From M3007 sp044226205 (lineage in GTDB: Bacteria > Bacteroidota > Bacteroidia > Chitinophagales > Saprospiraceae), in contig JBGAHL010000028.1 of NCBI GenBank assembly GCA_044226205.1, positions 1-64,000 of the forward strand: a stretch of 64,000 nt of DNA, given 5' to 3'. Position numbers and translations under genes: made by a program. The notes under the pieces are model-generated. The model had not been told where the DNA came from, searched no databases, and was given only the letters and a program-made list of their open reading frames with translations. Shown here piece by piece: positions 49,917 to 58,922 of this stretch (position 1 is the stretch's first letter; each line of letters starts with the position of its first letter).

Positions 49917-52670
49917 ATGAGAAAACGACTCTTTACCCTCCTGTTTTTAAGCCTTGGTACGGCCGTCGCTGTCTGGGCTCAACCGACCAACGACGAATGT
50001 GACAACCCGATCGTCCTCACGGATGTAATCGATTATTGCAGCACGCCCGGGGCGTACACCAATGCCGGCGCGACGCCGTCGAGCTACGGCCCGCCCCAAT
50101 GCTGGAACGCCACAGGCAACGACGTCTGGTTTGCTTTCACCGCCCAGTTTACCGACATCACCATCACCGTGCGGGGCGCTACCGCCAATGCGCCCGGCGG
50201 CACCCTCCAAAACCCGCAGGTAGCCCTCTACCTCGGCTCCTGCGGCGGCACCATCAACGAACTGGAATGCAAAACAGCCCTGCCGGGCGCCAACATCGTG
50301 CAGGCCTACGAAGGCGGGATGTTTCCGGGGACGACCTATCTGATCCGCATTCAGGGGCTTGGCGGCGCCACAGGCACTTTTCAGCTTTGCCTGAACAATT
50401 ACAACCCGCCCATCGAACCTACTTCCGACTGCCCGACCGCCGCCATTCTTTGCGATAAGTCGCCTTTTGTGGTGCAATCGGTGACCGGCGCGGGCAACGA
50501 CATTTCCGAACTTAACGACGCCACCTGCTTTTTCAACGGCTCGCCGAGCAATTTCGAATCCAATTCCACCTGGTTTACCTGGACCTGCGCCGTGTCGGGC
50601 ACGCTCACCTTCACGCTTAGCCCGCTGAACGTGACCGACGACCTCGACTTTGCCATTTACCGCCTGCCCAACGGCATCGGCAATTGTCAGGGCAAACAAC
50701 TGCTGCGCTGCATGGCCTCGGGTACCGACCCCGTCGATTATCCCAACCCCTGCATGGGTCCTACCGGTCTGCTTGCCGGCGAATCGGACGTGTCCGAAGA
50801 TGCGGGCTGCACCGACGTGGGCGACAATGCCTGGATCGCTCCGCTCGACATGGTGGCTGGCGAGACCTACGCCCTTTGCGTCAACAATTACAGCAACACG
50901 GGCAACGGGTTTTCCATCCAGTTTGGCGGTACGGGCGAGTTTTTGGGCCCGAATGCCGATTTTACGGCAGTGCCCACCGCTTTTTGCCTCGGCCAAACCG
51001 TCACCGTCACCGACGCTTCCACGTTTTCCCTCGGCGCCATCACCGGCTGGAAATGGAGCTTCGGCGCCAACGCAGTGCCCCTGACGGCCACCGGCCCCGG
51101 GCCCCACGACGTGGTGTTCAATACCCCCGGCACCCGCTCGATCGTACTGACGCTCGAAACCGACCTGGGCTGTCAGGTGACCGATATCGAAAGCGTGATC
51201 GTGTATCCCGATGTGCAGGTGGATACCATTTTTGCGGCGCCCGACTGCAACGGCGCCACCAACGGCGGCATTACGATCAACAATATCCAGTCGGGCACCC
51301 CGCCCTACCTGTACAGCTGGGACAACGGCCCCTTTACCTCCGATAACACGCTGGACAACCTGGGCGTAGGTACCTACCACCTCGTGATCCGCGACGCCAA
51401 CAACTGCGAAACGGAGTTCGATATTCCGCTGGAAGAACGCGTGCTCACCGCCGATGCGCAAGTGGACAAGCCCCTTTGTTTCGGCGACGACAACGGCGTC
51501 ATCACGCTGATCGTCACCAATGGCAAACCGCCCGTCCAGTTCGACTGGGGCAGCGGCTACATCCCCGACAACTCGCAAGGCGGCTTTGCCGCGGGCACCT
51601 ACACGGTTCAGGCCGTGGATGCCACCCTTTGCGAAGGCACCTTTGAAGTAACGGTGGAAGACAACCCGCCGCTCGCACTTGCCCTCGATACGATCGATAT
51701 CAGCTGTTACGGGCTCGACGACGGCAGCGCCGTGGCCGACCCCTCGGGTGGCGTGGGCAACTTCACCTACCAGTGGAGCGACAACCAAAGCACCCAGACC
51801 GCCGTCGGCTTCCCGCCCGGCCCCTACTCGGTCACCGTTACGGACGGCAATGGCTGCATCATCACCGGCGATGTGCTGATCACCGAACCGCCCGAGCTTT
51901 TGCTCGACCTGCTCGACGTGGTCGACCTGCGTTGCAATGGCGTCCCAGAGGGCGAGATCCGTGTGGAAGGCGCCGGCGGCCGCCCGCCGTATCAGTTCAG
52001 TGCCGACGGCCTGAACTACGTGCCGACCGACACCCTAACAGGCCTGCTGGCCGGTCAGTACTGGGCAAAAATCAGGGACGCTTCCGGCTGTATCGACTCC
52101 GTGGAAGCCGTACTGACCCAGCCTTTGCCGCTTATCGTGCTGGCCGAACCCGCCGACACGACGCTCGAACTCGGCTTCTCGGTCTTTATTTCCACGACCA
52201 CCTTCCCGACCGGCCGCCCCGTGGAATACCAGTGGACGCCGGCTTTCGGGCTCAATTGCAGCGACTGTGCCGAACCCTACGCGCAGGCTATTCAGGACCA
52301 GTTGTACGTCATTAAAATCACGGATGAAGATGATTGTATGGCATCCGACACGGTCATGATCAGGGTCAATAAAGACCGCCCGATTTACGCACCCAACGTG
52401 TTCGCGCCGGAAAAACCGGGGCTGAACGACCATTTCACCCTCTTCGGCGGACCCGCCGCCCAAAGTATTTTGCTGCTGCGGGTGTACGACCGCTGGGGCG
52501 CGCTCGTGTTCGAGGGGAAAGACCTCGACCTCGGCGAGCTGACCCAGGGCTGGGACGGCACCTTCCGCGGCGATCCGGTCAACAACGGCGTGTTTACCTG
52601 GTATGCGCTCGTGCGTTTCGTCGACGAGGTGGAAATTCCGTACGAAGGCGACGTGACCGTAATTCGATAG
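49917..52670 (+). CDS. Large T9SS cargo with PKD and SprB-type repeats, type B sorting domain
   Basis: A 917-residue secreted protein. The signal peptide (MRKRLFTLLFLSLGTAVAVWAQ) leads to two Cys-containing jelly-roll-like regions (about 25-340). A PKD domain follows (about 345-430), then four or five SprB-like repeats, each with a YxWDNG or TYQWSDN core and a GxYxVxVxDxxGC end. The last 90 residues (YAPNVFAPEKPGLNDHFTLF, then RVYDRWGALVFEG, ending YEGDVTVIR) form the gliding-motility-associated type B sorting domain. It is exported by T9SS to the surface. An adhesive role is inference. Confidence 0.92.
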   Translation: MRKRLFTLLFLSLGTAVAVWAQPTNDECDNPIVLTDVIDYCSTPGAYTNAGATPSSYGPPQCWNATGNDVWFAFTAQFTDITITVRGATANAPGGTLQNPQVALYLGSCGGTINELECKTALPGANIVQAYEGGMFPGTTYLIRIQGLGGATGTFQLCLNNYNPPIEPTSDCPTAAILCDKSPFVVQSVTGAGNDISELNDATCFFNGSPSNFESNSTWFTWTCAVSGTLTFTLSPLNVTDDLDFAIYRLPNGIGNCQGKQLLRCMASGTDPVDYPNPCMGPTGLLAGESDVSEDAGCTDVGDNAWIAPLDMVAGETYALCVNNYSNTGNGFSIQFGGTGEFLGPNADFTAVPTAFCLGQTVTVTDASTFSLGAITGWKWSFGANAVPLTATGPGPHDVVFNTPGTRSIVLTLETDLGCQVTDIESVIVYPDVQVDTIFAAPDCNGATNGGITINNIQSGTPPYLYSWDNGPFTSDNTLDNLGVGTYHLVIRDANNCETEFDIPLEERVLTADAQVDKPLCFGDDNGVITLIVTNGKPPVQFDWGSGYIPDNSQGGFAAGTYTVQAVDATLCEGTFEVTVEDNPPLALALDTIDISCYGLDDGSAVADPSGGVGNFTYQWSDNQSTQTAVGFPPGPYSVTVTDGNGCIITGDVLITEPPELLLDLLDVVDLRCNGVPEGEIRVEGAGGRPPYQFSADGLNYVPTDTLTGLLAGQYWAKIRDASGCIDSVEAVLTQPLPLIVLAEPADTTLELGFSVFISTTTFPTGRPVEYQWTPAFGLNCSDCAEPYAQAIQDQLYVIKITDEDDCMASDTVMIRVNKDRPIYAPNVFAPEKPGLNDHFTLFGGPAAQSILLLRVYDRWGALVFEGKDLDLGELTQGWDGTFRGDPVNNGVFTWYALVRFVDEVEIPYEGDVTVIR

Positions 52671-52723
52671 GTCTGTTATCGATCGGCAACGCGGCCGCAA
52701 AATTTAATTTTAAATCGCGGCCA

Positions 52724-52756
52724 ACTGACGGGGTGACTCCAAGTCACCCCCTCAGT
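52724..52756. repeat. 15-bp stem hairpin, third copy
   Basis: ACTGACGGGGTGACT then CC and AAGTCACCCCCTCAGT; one base differs from a perfect stem. Like the second copy it follows a GCAAAATTTAATTTTAAATC stretch. It lies 54 bases past the cargo gene stop and probably acts as a terminator. Confidence 0.75.
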
Positions 52757-52808
52757 TTTGTTCAGACCAACGAGATTTAAGGCAAAAGCCAAATCTGCGG
52801 CAGCGCTT

Positions 52809-52969
52809 AGAGCATGTTGAGCTTTTCCTGCCGAGGCGAAAACGTGAAAATTTTATTTTCGGCAAGGCAAATTTCGCAGTCGGATGCGGGCGATCCGGCG
52901 AGAAATTTAACGCAGCAGAAAATAAAATTTTCCGTTTGCAGCCCGGCAAGGAAAAGATCAACATGCTCT
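52809..52969 (-). repeat. Palindromic element, copy B (161 bp, inverted)
   Basis: Same length as copy A and the same sequence in reverse orientation with few differences, ending in CAACATGCTCT. With the hairpin at 52724 it fills the gap 52671-53003, which holds no gene. Confidence 0.88.
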
Positions 52970-53003
52970 TAAACCTTTAAGGGGGATATTGGTCAAAAAT
53001 TTC

Positions 53004-54524
53004 ATGAGAACATTCCTATCCTTCTTCCTGCTGTTTTCCTGCTTCTTTTCAAGCGCCCAGAATCCCGGCGATCAGTTTTTTTCAGCATGGACGGTCCACG
53101 AAATCCGTTTTCAATTTTCCCAAACAGGGTATTGGGACAGCCTGAAAGCCAATTACCTGACCGATACTTACATGAGCTGCGACGTGAGCATCGACGGACA
53201 ATCTTACGCTACTTCGGGGGTGAAATTCAAGGGCAACTCCTCCTACAACAACCAGGGGAAAAAGAAACCCTTCCGCATCGATCTTGCCGAATTTGTGGAC
53301 GACCAGTCGCACGACGGGCTGAAAAAAATGGTGCTCAACAACGGGTTTAAAGACCCCACCCTGCTGCGCGAACGCCTAGTGCTCGATTTCCTGCAGGCGC
53401 ACGACATCGCTGCGCCACGCGCCAGTTTTGCCCGCCTGTACGTCAACGACCACTATTGGGGCCTGTACACGGTGGTGGAAGATGTGGGCAAGCCTTTTCT
53501 CGAACAACACTACGGCAACAAGGGCGGCAACCTCTTCAAAGGCGACCCCAAGGGCTCTCTGACCTGGAAAGGCGCCCAACAAAGTCTTTACGAAACCGAT
53601 TACGAACTCAAAACCAACGAAGACGAAAACGACTGGACCGACCTGATCCGCTTCATCGACGTGCTCAACAACACGCCTGCGGCCCAGTTGCCCGACAGCC
53701 TGGCCCAACACCTCGACCTCGACAGCTGGTTCGATTACTGGGCCACGCACAACCTGTTTGTCAACCTCGACAGCTACGTCGGCTCGGGGCACAATTACTA
53801 CCTGTACCACAACACCGAAACCGACCGCTTCGAATGGATCACCTGGGACGTCAACGAGGCTTTCGGCACTTTTCAAATGGGTTTGCAGCCCAACGCCCTC
53901 AAAACCCTGCCTTTTACCCACATCCCCCAGCCGCCTCAACAGCGGCCGATGATGAACCGAATGTTGCCCGATGCGAGCCTCAAACAAGCCTACGCAGACC
54001 ACCTCTGCACCCTGCTGGCCGATTTTAGCAACGAAGCCTTCGACAGTCGTATCGATTCGCTGGCCGACCTCATCCGGCCCTATGTGTACGCCGATACCCT
54101 GAAATTTTACAGCAATGCCCAGTTTGAACAGAATATTTCGCAGGATATCAGCACCGCCGGGCCCGCCGGCGGAACCACCATTTTGGGCCTGAAACCTTTT
54201 ATCGCCGCCCGGCGGACGGCTTTGTACCAACAACTCGCGGGATTCGGTTGCGCCGCCACGGAAACCGCCGAGGCTGCCTCCGGCGACGACCTGATCCGCC
54301 TGCTGCCCAACCCGGCCACCGACCGGGTCGTGATCGAAAGCGAGGGCCCGGCGCTGCAAACCGCGAGCTTGTGGAGCGCCGATGGGCGCCGGCTGGCCGA
54401 TTGGCGGTTTGACGGGCAGTTCAGCGTGGAGTTGCCGCTGAGCGATTATCCTGCCGGCATTTTTTACCTGGAAATCAAAAGCGGGAGCTCGGTACATTTA
54501 CGGCGATTGTCAATCGTCCGCTAA
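53004..54524 (+). CDS. CotH-domain secreted protein with T9SS type A sorting domain
   Basis: A 506-residue secreted protein. After the signal peptide (MRTFLSFFLLFSCFFSSAQ), a CotH kinase-like domain runs from about 50 to 400. Visible motifs are VKFKGNSSYNNQGKKKPFRIDL, RERLVLDFL, ARLYVNDHYWGLYTVVEDVGKPFL and EWITWDVNEAFG, where the acidic WDVNEAF stretch contributes to metal binding. CotH proteins are atypical kinases that phosphorylate secreted proteins. The C-terminal 80 residues (LLPNPATDRVVIES, ending HLRRLSIVR) are a type A sorting domain. Its TAA is shared with the left end of palindromic element C. Confidence 0.88.
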   Translation: MRTFLSFFLLFSCFFSSAQNPGDQFFSAWTVHEIRFQFSQTGYWDSLKANYLTDTYMSCDVSIDGQSYATSGVKFKGNSSYNNQGKKKPFRIDLAEFVDDQSHDGLKKMVLNNGFKDPTLLRERLVLDFLQAHDIAAPRASFARLYVNDHYWGLYTVVEDVGKPFLEQHYGNKGGNLFKGDPKGSLTWKGAQQSLYETDYELKTNEDENDWTDLIRFIDVLNNTPAAQLPDSLAQHLDLDSWFDYWATHNLFVNLDSYVGSGHNYYLYHNTETDRFEWITWDVNEAFGTFQMGLQPNALKTLPFTHIPQPPQQRPMMNRMLPDASLKQAYADHLCTLLADFSNEAFDSRIDSLADLIRPYVYADTLKFYSNAQFEQNISQDISTAGPAGGTTILGLKPFIAARRTALYQQLAGFGCAATETAEAASGDDLIRLLPNPATDRVVIESEGPALQTASLWSADGRRLADWRFDGQFSVELPLSDYPAGIFYLEIKSGSSVHLRRLSIVR

Positions 54525-54686
54525 GAGCATGTTCGGGATTTTCTCACCGGGTCAAAAACGGTTCTTTTTTCGCCATTTTTTACCTTTTTTCAGTCACAGA
54601 ACCTCGGCTATGCTCCTTCAAAAACGCCAAAACTGACAAAAAAAGCACTCGTTTTTGCCTCCGGCAGAAAATCCCGAACATGCTCT
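54524..54686 (+). repeat. Palindromic element, copy C (163 bp, variant centre)
   Basis: Starts AGAGCATGTTCGGGATTTTC and ends GAAAATCCCGAACATGCTCT, a perfect 20-base inverted repeat at the ends with an AT-rich, partly palindromic centre. It forms the whole space between the CotH gene stop and the start codon of the acyltransferase (two bases remain). Confidence 0.87.
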
Positions 54687-54688
54687 AA

Positions 54689-56002
54689 ATGCCGTATCGA
54701 AACGCCCCGCTGCATCCTTTTTTGCGACTCATTTATGCCTGGCTGCGCTACACCGCCAAGCTGGGTATCCTGATTTTTTACCGCCGCCGGCTCTTGCTGG
54801 GCCGCGAGCACCTTCGCTTCGACGGCCCGGCCATCGTCATCGTCAACCACCCCAACACCCTCATGGATGTGCTGGTGCCCGGGGTGCATATCCGGCAGGA
54901 AATGTTCTTTTTGGCCAATTACGGGTTGTTCAAAAACTCCGTGTCCGGCTGGTTGCTCCGTCGCCTGTTTTGCATACCCGTGAAGCGCCGCGAAGACGTG
55001 GCGGAAGGCGAGGCCCGCGATCTGGACGCGACTTTTGAGCAATGCTATCGCCACCTCGAAAAAAACGGCGTCCTGTTTATCGCCGCCGAAGGCACCAGCT
55101 GGATGAACCGTTTTGTGCGACCGCTGAAAACGGGCGCGGCGCGGATCGGCTTCGGGACGGAAGCGCGCAACGACTGGCAGGCGGGGGTGAAAATCATCCC
55201 GATCGGTTTGTCGTACCCCGCGCCCAATTTGTTTCGAAGCACCTCGGTGGTGCAGGTCGGCGCTCCCGTCTGGCTGCGCGATTTTAGGGAGGCGTGGCAA
55301 AAAGACCACGAATCGGCGGTGGACGGACTGACGCACTTTTTGGAAGAACAACTAAAAAGCCTCACGATCCACACCCGCGATGAGGCTGGCGAACTGCTGA
55401 CCGGCCGCCTTGAAACCCTCTTGCACAACAGCCGCCCCCTGCCTTTGAAGGAGGATTTTTACCGCAGCCAGGCGCTCACCCGCGATTTGCTCGACGATGC
55501 GCCCCTCACCGCCCAAACCGACGCGTATTTCGATGCCCTGGGCCGCGTGGGGCTGCAGGATGCCGGCCTCGTGGCCGCTGCCCGCCCGAATGCGGGACTT
55601 GCCCTGCTGGCCCGTGGCGCCGTGTTGCTTGCCGGTTTGCCGTTTTTCGCGGCGGGTTATCTGTTCTGGTTTTTGCCCTGCTGGCTGCCGGCTTTCCTCA
55701 ACCGCAAGATGAACCTGTACATCGGGTACAGCTCCACTGTGAAAATACTGACTGGCCTCTTCACCTTTCCGCTCGCGCTTTGGGGCGCGTACAAGGGATT
55801 GAAACTGTTGTTGCCGGGCGCGTGGTTGGCCTTTGCCGCCTTGCTGACGGCCTTCCCGCTCGGTCTGCTGGCGGAGCGCTGGCTCGATGCCGCCCGCCAG
55901 TATGGATACGGACGAAAGGCGCGCGCCTTTGCCCGCCGCCAGCCCGGGCTGTTCAGCCAACTGCTTCGCGACAGGGAGGCCATCCTGGCCCGCCTGCCTT
56001 GA
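54689..56002 (+). CDS. PlsC-type lysophospholipid acyltransferase
   Basis: A 437-residue membrane-bound acyltransferase. Motif I NHPNTLMD (catalytic His/Asp, near residue 53), the motif-II-like FCIPVKRRED and motif III LFIAAEGTS are in order. A C-terminal extension of about 200 residues carries two or three membrane helices (about 300-385). The length matches long Bacteroidota 1-acyl-glycerol-3-phosphate acyltransferase-like proteins. The exact acceptor (lysophosphatidate or an aminolipid) is unknown. Its start codon follows the palindromic element by two bases, so its leader must derive from that element. Confidence 0.87.
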   Translation: MPYRNAPLHPFLRLIYAWLRYTAKLGILIFYRRRLLLGREHLRFDGPAIVIVNHPNTLMDVLVPGVHIRQEMFFLANYGLFKNSVSGWLLRRLFCIPVKRREDVAEGEARDLDATFEQCYRHLEKNGVLFIAAEGTSWMNRFVRPLKTGAARIGFGTEARNDWQAGVKIIPIGLSYPAPNLFRSTSVVQVGAPVWLRDFREAWQKDHESAVDGLTHFLEEQLKSLTIHTRDEAGELLTGRLETLLHNSRPLPLKEDFYRSQALTRDLLDDAPLTAQTDAYFDALGRVGLQDAGLVAAARPNAGLALLARGAVLLAGLPFFAAGYLFWFLPCWLPAFLNRKMNLYIGYSSTVKILTGLFTFPLALWGAYKGLKLLLPGAWLAFAALLTAFPLGLLAERWLDAARQYGYGRKARAFARRQPGLFSQLLRDREAILARLP

Positions 56003-56049
56003 AGACCGGTTTTGTTTTACCCAAATTTTAAACTTTCAACACGGCAACC

Positions 56050-57231
56050 TTGAACACAGACCTGCTCTCCCGACTTCGTGCCGACACGCCCGGCTGCGCC
56101 GCTCGTATTCATTTTAACAATGCCGGGGCTGCCCTTCCGCCCCGGCCGGTCGTGCAGGCCATGCACGAGTACCTCGACCTCGAAGCGCAGATTGGCGGCT
56201 ACGAAGCGGCCGACCTGCGCGCCGCCGAAGTGGCCGGTTTTTACACCGCCGTGGCGCAAATGCTGGGCGCCGACCCTCGAAATATTGCTTTTTCCGGCAG
56301 CGCGACCGATGCCTACGCCCGTGCGCTGAGCGCCGTGCCCTTGAAGGCGGGCGACGTGGTGCTCATCACGGAAAACGATTACGTGTCCAACCAGATCGCT
56401 TTTTTGTCGCTGCAAAAACGACAGGGCATCCGGGTTTTGCGCGCTGCCGATACGCCGGAAGGCGGAGTTGACGTGGCCGATATGGAGCGTTTGATAAAAA
56501 TGCACCGCCCGGCGCTGCTGGCCGTGACGCACGTGCCGACCAACAGCGGTCTGGTGCAGCCCGTGGAGGCGGTCGGTCGTTTGTGCAGGGCCGAAGGCAT
56601 CTGGTACCTGGTGGATGCCTGCCAGTCGGCCGGACAAATGCCGCTCGACGTGACGCGGATCGGCTGCGATTTTCTGGCGGCCACCCTGCGGAAATTCCTG
56701 CGCGGACCACGCGGCGCGGGCTTTCTCTACGTGTCCGACCGCGCCCTTGATGCTGGCCTCGAAATGCTGCTCCCCGATATGCGGGGCGCCAACTGGACCG
56801 GCCCCGACGAATACGTGGCCCTGCCCGACGCCCGTCGGTACGAATACTGGGAAATGTCGCCCGCTCTCTTGCTCGGCAGCAAGGCGGCCGTCGAGTACGC
56901 CCTGGCGCTGGGGCTCGATGCCATACAGCAGCGCGTCGGCAGGCTGGCCGAACTCACCCGCCGGATGCTGGGCGAACTGCCCGGTCTGCGGGTGCTCGAC
57001 CGCGGCGCTTCCCTGTGCGGCATCGTGACGGCCTGGCACGCCGACTGGCAGCCGCAAGCCTTGCTTCGTTATCTGGCGGATCAAGGAATCAACGGACGTA
57101 TCACCACGATCGGGTCGGCGCAGCTGGATTTTTCCAAAAAAGGCGTGAGCTGGGCGCTGCGCATTTCGCCGCATTACTACAATACCGAGGAAGAAATAGC
57201 CGCTTTGGGCGAAGCCTTACGCCGCTTGTGA
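56050..57231 (+). CDS. Class V aminotransferase (cysteine desulfurase-like)
   Basis: A 393-residue PLP enzyme. HFNNAGAALPPRPV opens the fold, SGSATDAYARAL binds phosphate, HVPTNSGLVQPVE and LVDACQSAGQMPLD (the Asp that pairs with PLP nitrogen) follow. The Schiff-base Lys is in LAATLRKFLRGPRGAGFLY, near residue 216. The family includes cysteine desulfurases, isopenicillin N epimerase-like enzymes and EgtE; the usual desulfurase Cys loop is not evident, so the substrate is open. The start is TTG at 56050, as no earlier ATG fits. Its last 15 bases overlap the convergent sensor kinase gene. Confidence 0.87.
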   Translation: MNTDLLSRLRADTPGCAARIHFNNAGAALPPRPVVQAMHEYLDLEAQIGGYEAADLRAAEVAGFYTAVAQMLGADPRNIAFSGSATDAYARALSAVPLKAGDVVLITENDYVSNQIAFLSLQKRQGIRVLRAADTPEGGVDVADMERLIKMHRPALLAVTHVPTNSGLVQPVEAVGRLCRAEGIWYLVDACQSAGQMPLDVTRIGCDFLAATLRKFLRGPRGAGFLYVSDRALDAGLEMLLPDMRGANWTGPDEYVALPDARRYEYWEMSPALLLGSKAAVEYALALGLDAIQQRVGRLAELTRRMLGELPGLRVLDRGASLCGIVTAWHADWQPQALLRYLADQGINGRITTIGSAQLDFSKKGVSWALRISPHYYNTEEEIAALGEALRRL

Positions 57232-58734
57232 AGGCGCGGCCAGGGGCAAGACGAGGGTGAATGTGCTTCCCTGACCTTCGACGCTTTCCAGTTCCATGTG
57301 TCCGCCGTGCAGGCGGGCTACTTCCTGCGCGTAACTGAGGCCCAGACCGTGGCCTTTCACGTCGTGCGTACTGCCCCGGGCGGGTACGCGGAAAAATTTT
57401 TCAAAAACCTTGTCCTGATATGCCGCCGGGATGCCGGGGCCATTGTCGCGCACATGGAGTCGCGCCCATCCGGCAGAGGCCTGCAGCCCGACCTCGACCC
57501 GTGGCTGGCCGGGGGCGTATTTCAGTGCGTTGTCGAGCAGGTTGAATACTACGCTCGACAGGTGCATGCGGTCGCCGCGCACGGTAAAATCCTGCCCTGC
57601 TGCCGCTTGAAACAGGATTTGGGCGCCCCGGCGCTCGGCCTGAAGCCGCAGGGCGCCGAGCACGGGTTCCACCACGTCCGCCAGATTGAGGTTTTCCATA
57701 CGCATGCGGGGTTCCTGTTGTTCGAACATGGACAGGCGCAGCACCTTGTCGACCAGCAGCGAGAGGCGTTCGAGTTCGAGTTTGGAGATGTCGAGGTATT
57801 CGCGGCTGCGGACCGGGTCGCGCCGGGCGTCGAAATCGCTGAGGGCTTCGAGGGCCACGCCCACGGTCGTGATCGGCGTTTTGAGTTCGTGGGTGATGTT
57901 GGCGATGAAATCGTTTTTCAGTTTGGCGAGCCGTTGCTGGCGCCGCAGGTTTTTCCAGATGACCCAAAATGCCGTGGCGGTGATGCCGAACAACAGCAGG
58001 GAAAACAGTCCGTAGGGCAGGGTTTTTTGAAAAATATAGGTTTTGTAATCGGGGAATGTGGCGAGGTAGGCGGTATGCGTCAGCAGGCCGGCATGCGCCG
58101 GGAGGGTGCCGAAAAGGGTGCTGTCGGGTAGTTCCCGGTCGTCCATGCGGACCAGTTCGAAGCGAGCAGGCAAGCCGGCGGCCGTAAGTCGCTCGGTGAA
58201 GTGTGTGCGCAGTTCGTTTTCATCGAGGGAGTCCTGTTCGAGTTTAAAGACGAACTGTTCCTTGTCGCCGGGTTTCTGGTCGTAGTGCACACGCCGCACA
58301 ATGCGGTCGATTTCCGGGATGGGGCCGGGACCTTCCTCGGTATCTTTTACCGTGGAGATAAAAATCTGAACCTCGCTGGCACTGCTTTTTTTGCCCGATT
58401 CGAATTGAAAACTGGCGGAGTCGCTCTTGAAAAACGCCCGGGTTTTGGGCCGTATTTGCATGCTGCGCGGAAGGGCGCCCATCATGATCGGCGGCACAGG
58501 GAAGTCGAGGCTGTCGGGCGAAACGCCGTTGCGGCGCATGGCGCGCCGGGTAAGCGAATCCTGGAGGGTGATGACCGTCCGCTGAAACACGTTGTCCGCC
58601 TCCTGCCGGTAGGCTTCTTTTTGTTCTTCCCAGACCTTGTGCAACCAAAACGCCTGAAACACTGCGAGCAGCGCCAGGCTGCTCACAATCAGCGCAATGA
58701 ATCGGGCGGTCCCGAGGCGGTTATTTTTTGGCAT
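57217..58734 (-). CDS. Sensor histidine kinase (membrane)
   Basis: A 505-residue two-component sensor. Membrane helices lie at about residues 11-30 and 245-268, with a periplasmic sensor region between them. The dimerisation helix contains ANITHELKTP with His282. The HATPase domain has NLLDNALKYAP (N box), RDNGPGIP (G1), FEKFFRVP (F) and GHGLGLSYA (G2). No response regulator is adjacent. It is divergent from a GLPGLI gene 188 bases away. A -7 box lies directly before its ATG. The 3' end overlaps the convergent aminotransferase gene by 15 bases. Confidence 0.94.
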   Translation of the reverse strand: MPKNNRLGTARFIALIVSSLALLAVFQAFWLHKVWEEQKEAYRQEADNVFQRTVITLQDSLTRRAMRRNGVSPDSLDFPVPPIMMGALPRSMQIRPKTRAFFKSDSASFQFESGKKSSASEVQIFISTVKDTEEGPGPIPEIDRIVRRVHYDQKPGDKEQFVFKLEQDSLDENELRTHFTERLTAAGLPARFELVRMDDRELPDSTLFGTLPAHAGLLTHTAYLATFPDYKTYIFQKTLPYGLFSLLLFGITATAFWVIWKNLRRQQRLAKLKNDFIANITHELKTPITTVGVALEALSDFDARRDPVRSREYLDISKLELERLSLLVDKVLRLSMFEQQEPRMRMENLNLADVVEPVLGALRLQAERRGAQILFQAAAGQDFTVRGDRMHLSSVVFNLLDNALKYAPGQPRVEVGLQASAGWARLHVRDNGPGIPAAYQDKVFEKFFRVPARGSTHDVKGHGLGLSYAQEVARLHGGHMELESVEGQGSTFTLVLPLAAPSQAA

Positions 58735-58738
58735 GGCA

Positions 58739-58746
58739 CAAAAATA
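58739..58746 (-). promoter_or_regulatory. Putative -7 box of the second sensor kinase, leaderless-type spacing
   Basis: Minus-strand TATTTTTG lies four bases before the ATG at 58734, matching the layout seen at xerD and pssA. Confidence 0.45.
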
Positions 58747-58889
58747 CCCCCTTTTGACGGGCCTGCGCGGTGGGCTTAACCTTAATTAACCTAATAGCAA
58801 GGTCGATTAACCTGCGGCGCTCCGGGGCTGCCCTTTCTTTGCCCTTGAAAAGCGCAACCAGCCGGACAGGTCATTAAAAGTTGTGCTGT

Positions 58890-58897
58890 TATTTTTG
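58890..58897 (+). promoter_or_regulatory. Putative -7 box of the GLPGLI gene
   Basis: TATTTTTG fits TAnnTTTG and lies 25 bases before the ATG at 58923. No clear -33 element is seen. Confidence 0.45.
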
Positions 58898-58922
58898 ATA
58901 AAAAACTAAAAATCAGATTTTT

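Noticed and set aside
49947..51788. A 613-codon minus-strand open frame opposite the type B cargo gene
   Set aside because: Composition is that of an antisense shadow; the plus-strand protein has recognisable PKD and SprB-like repeats.
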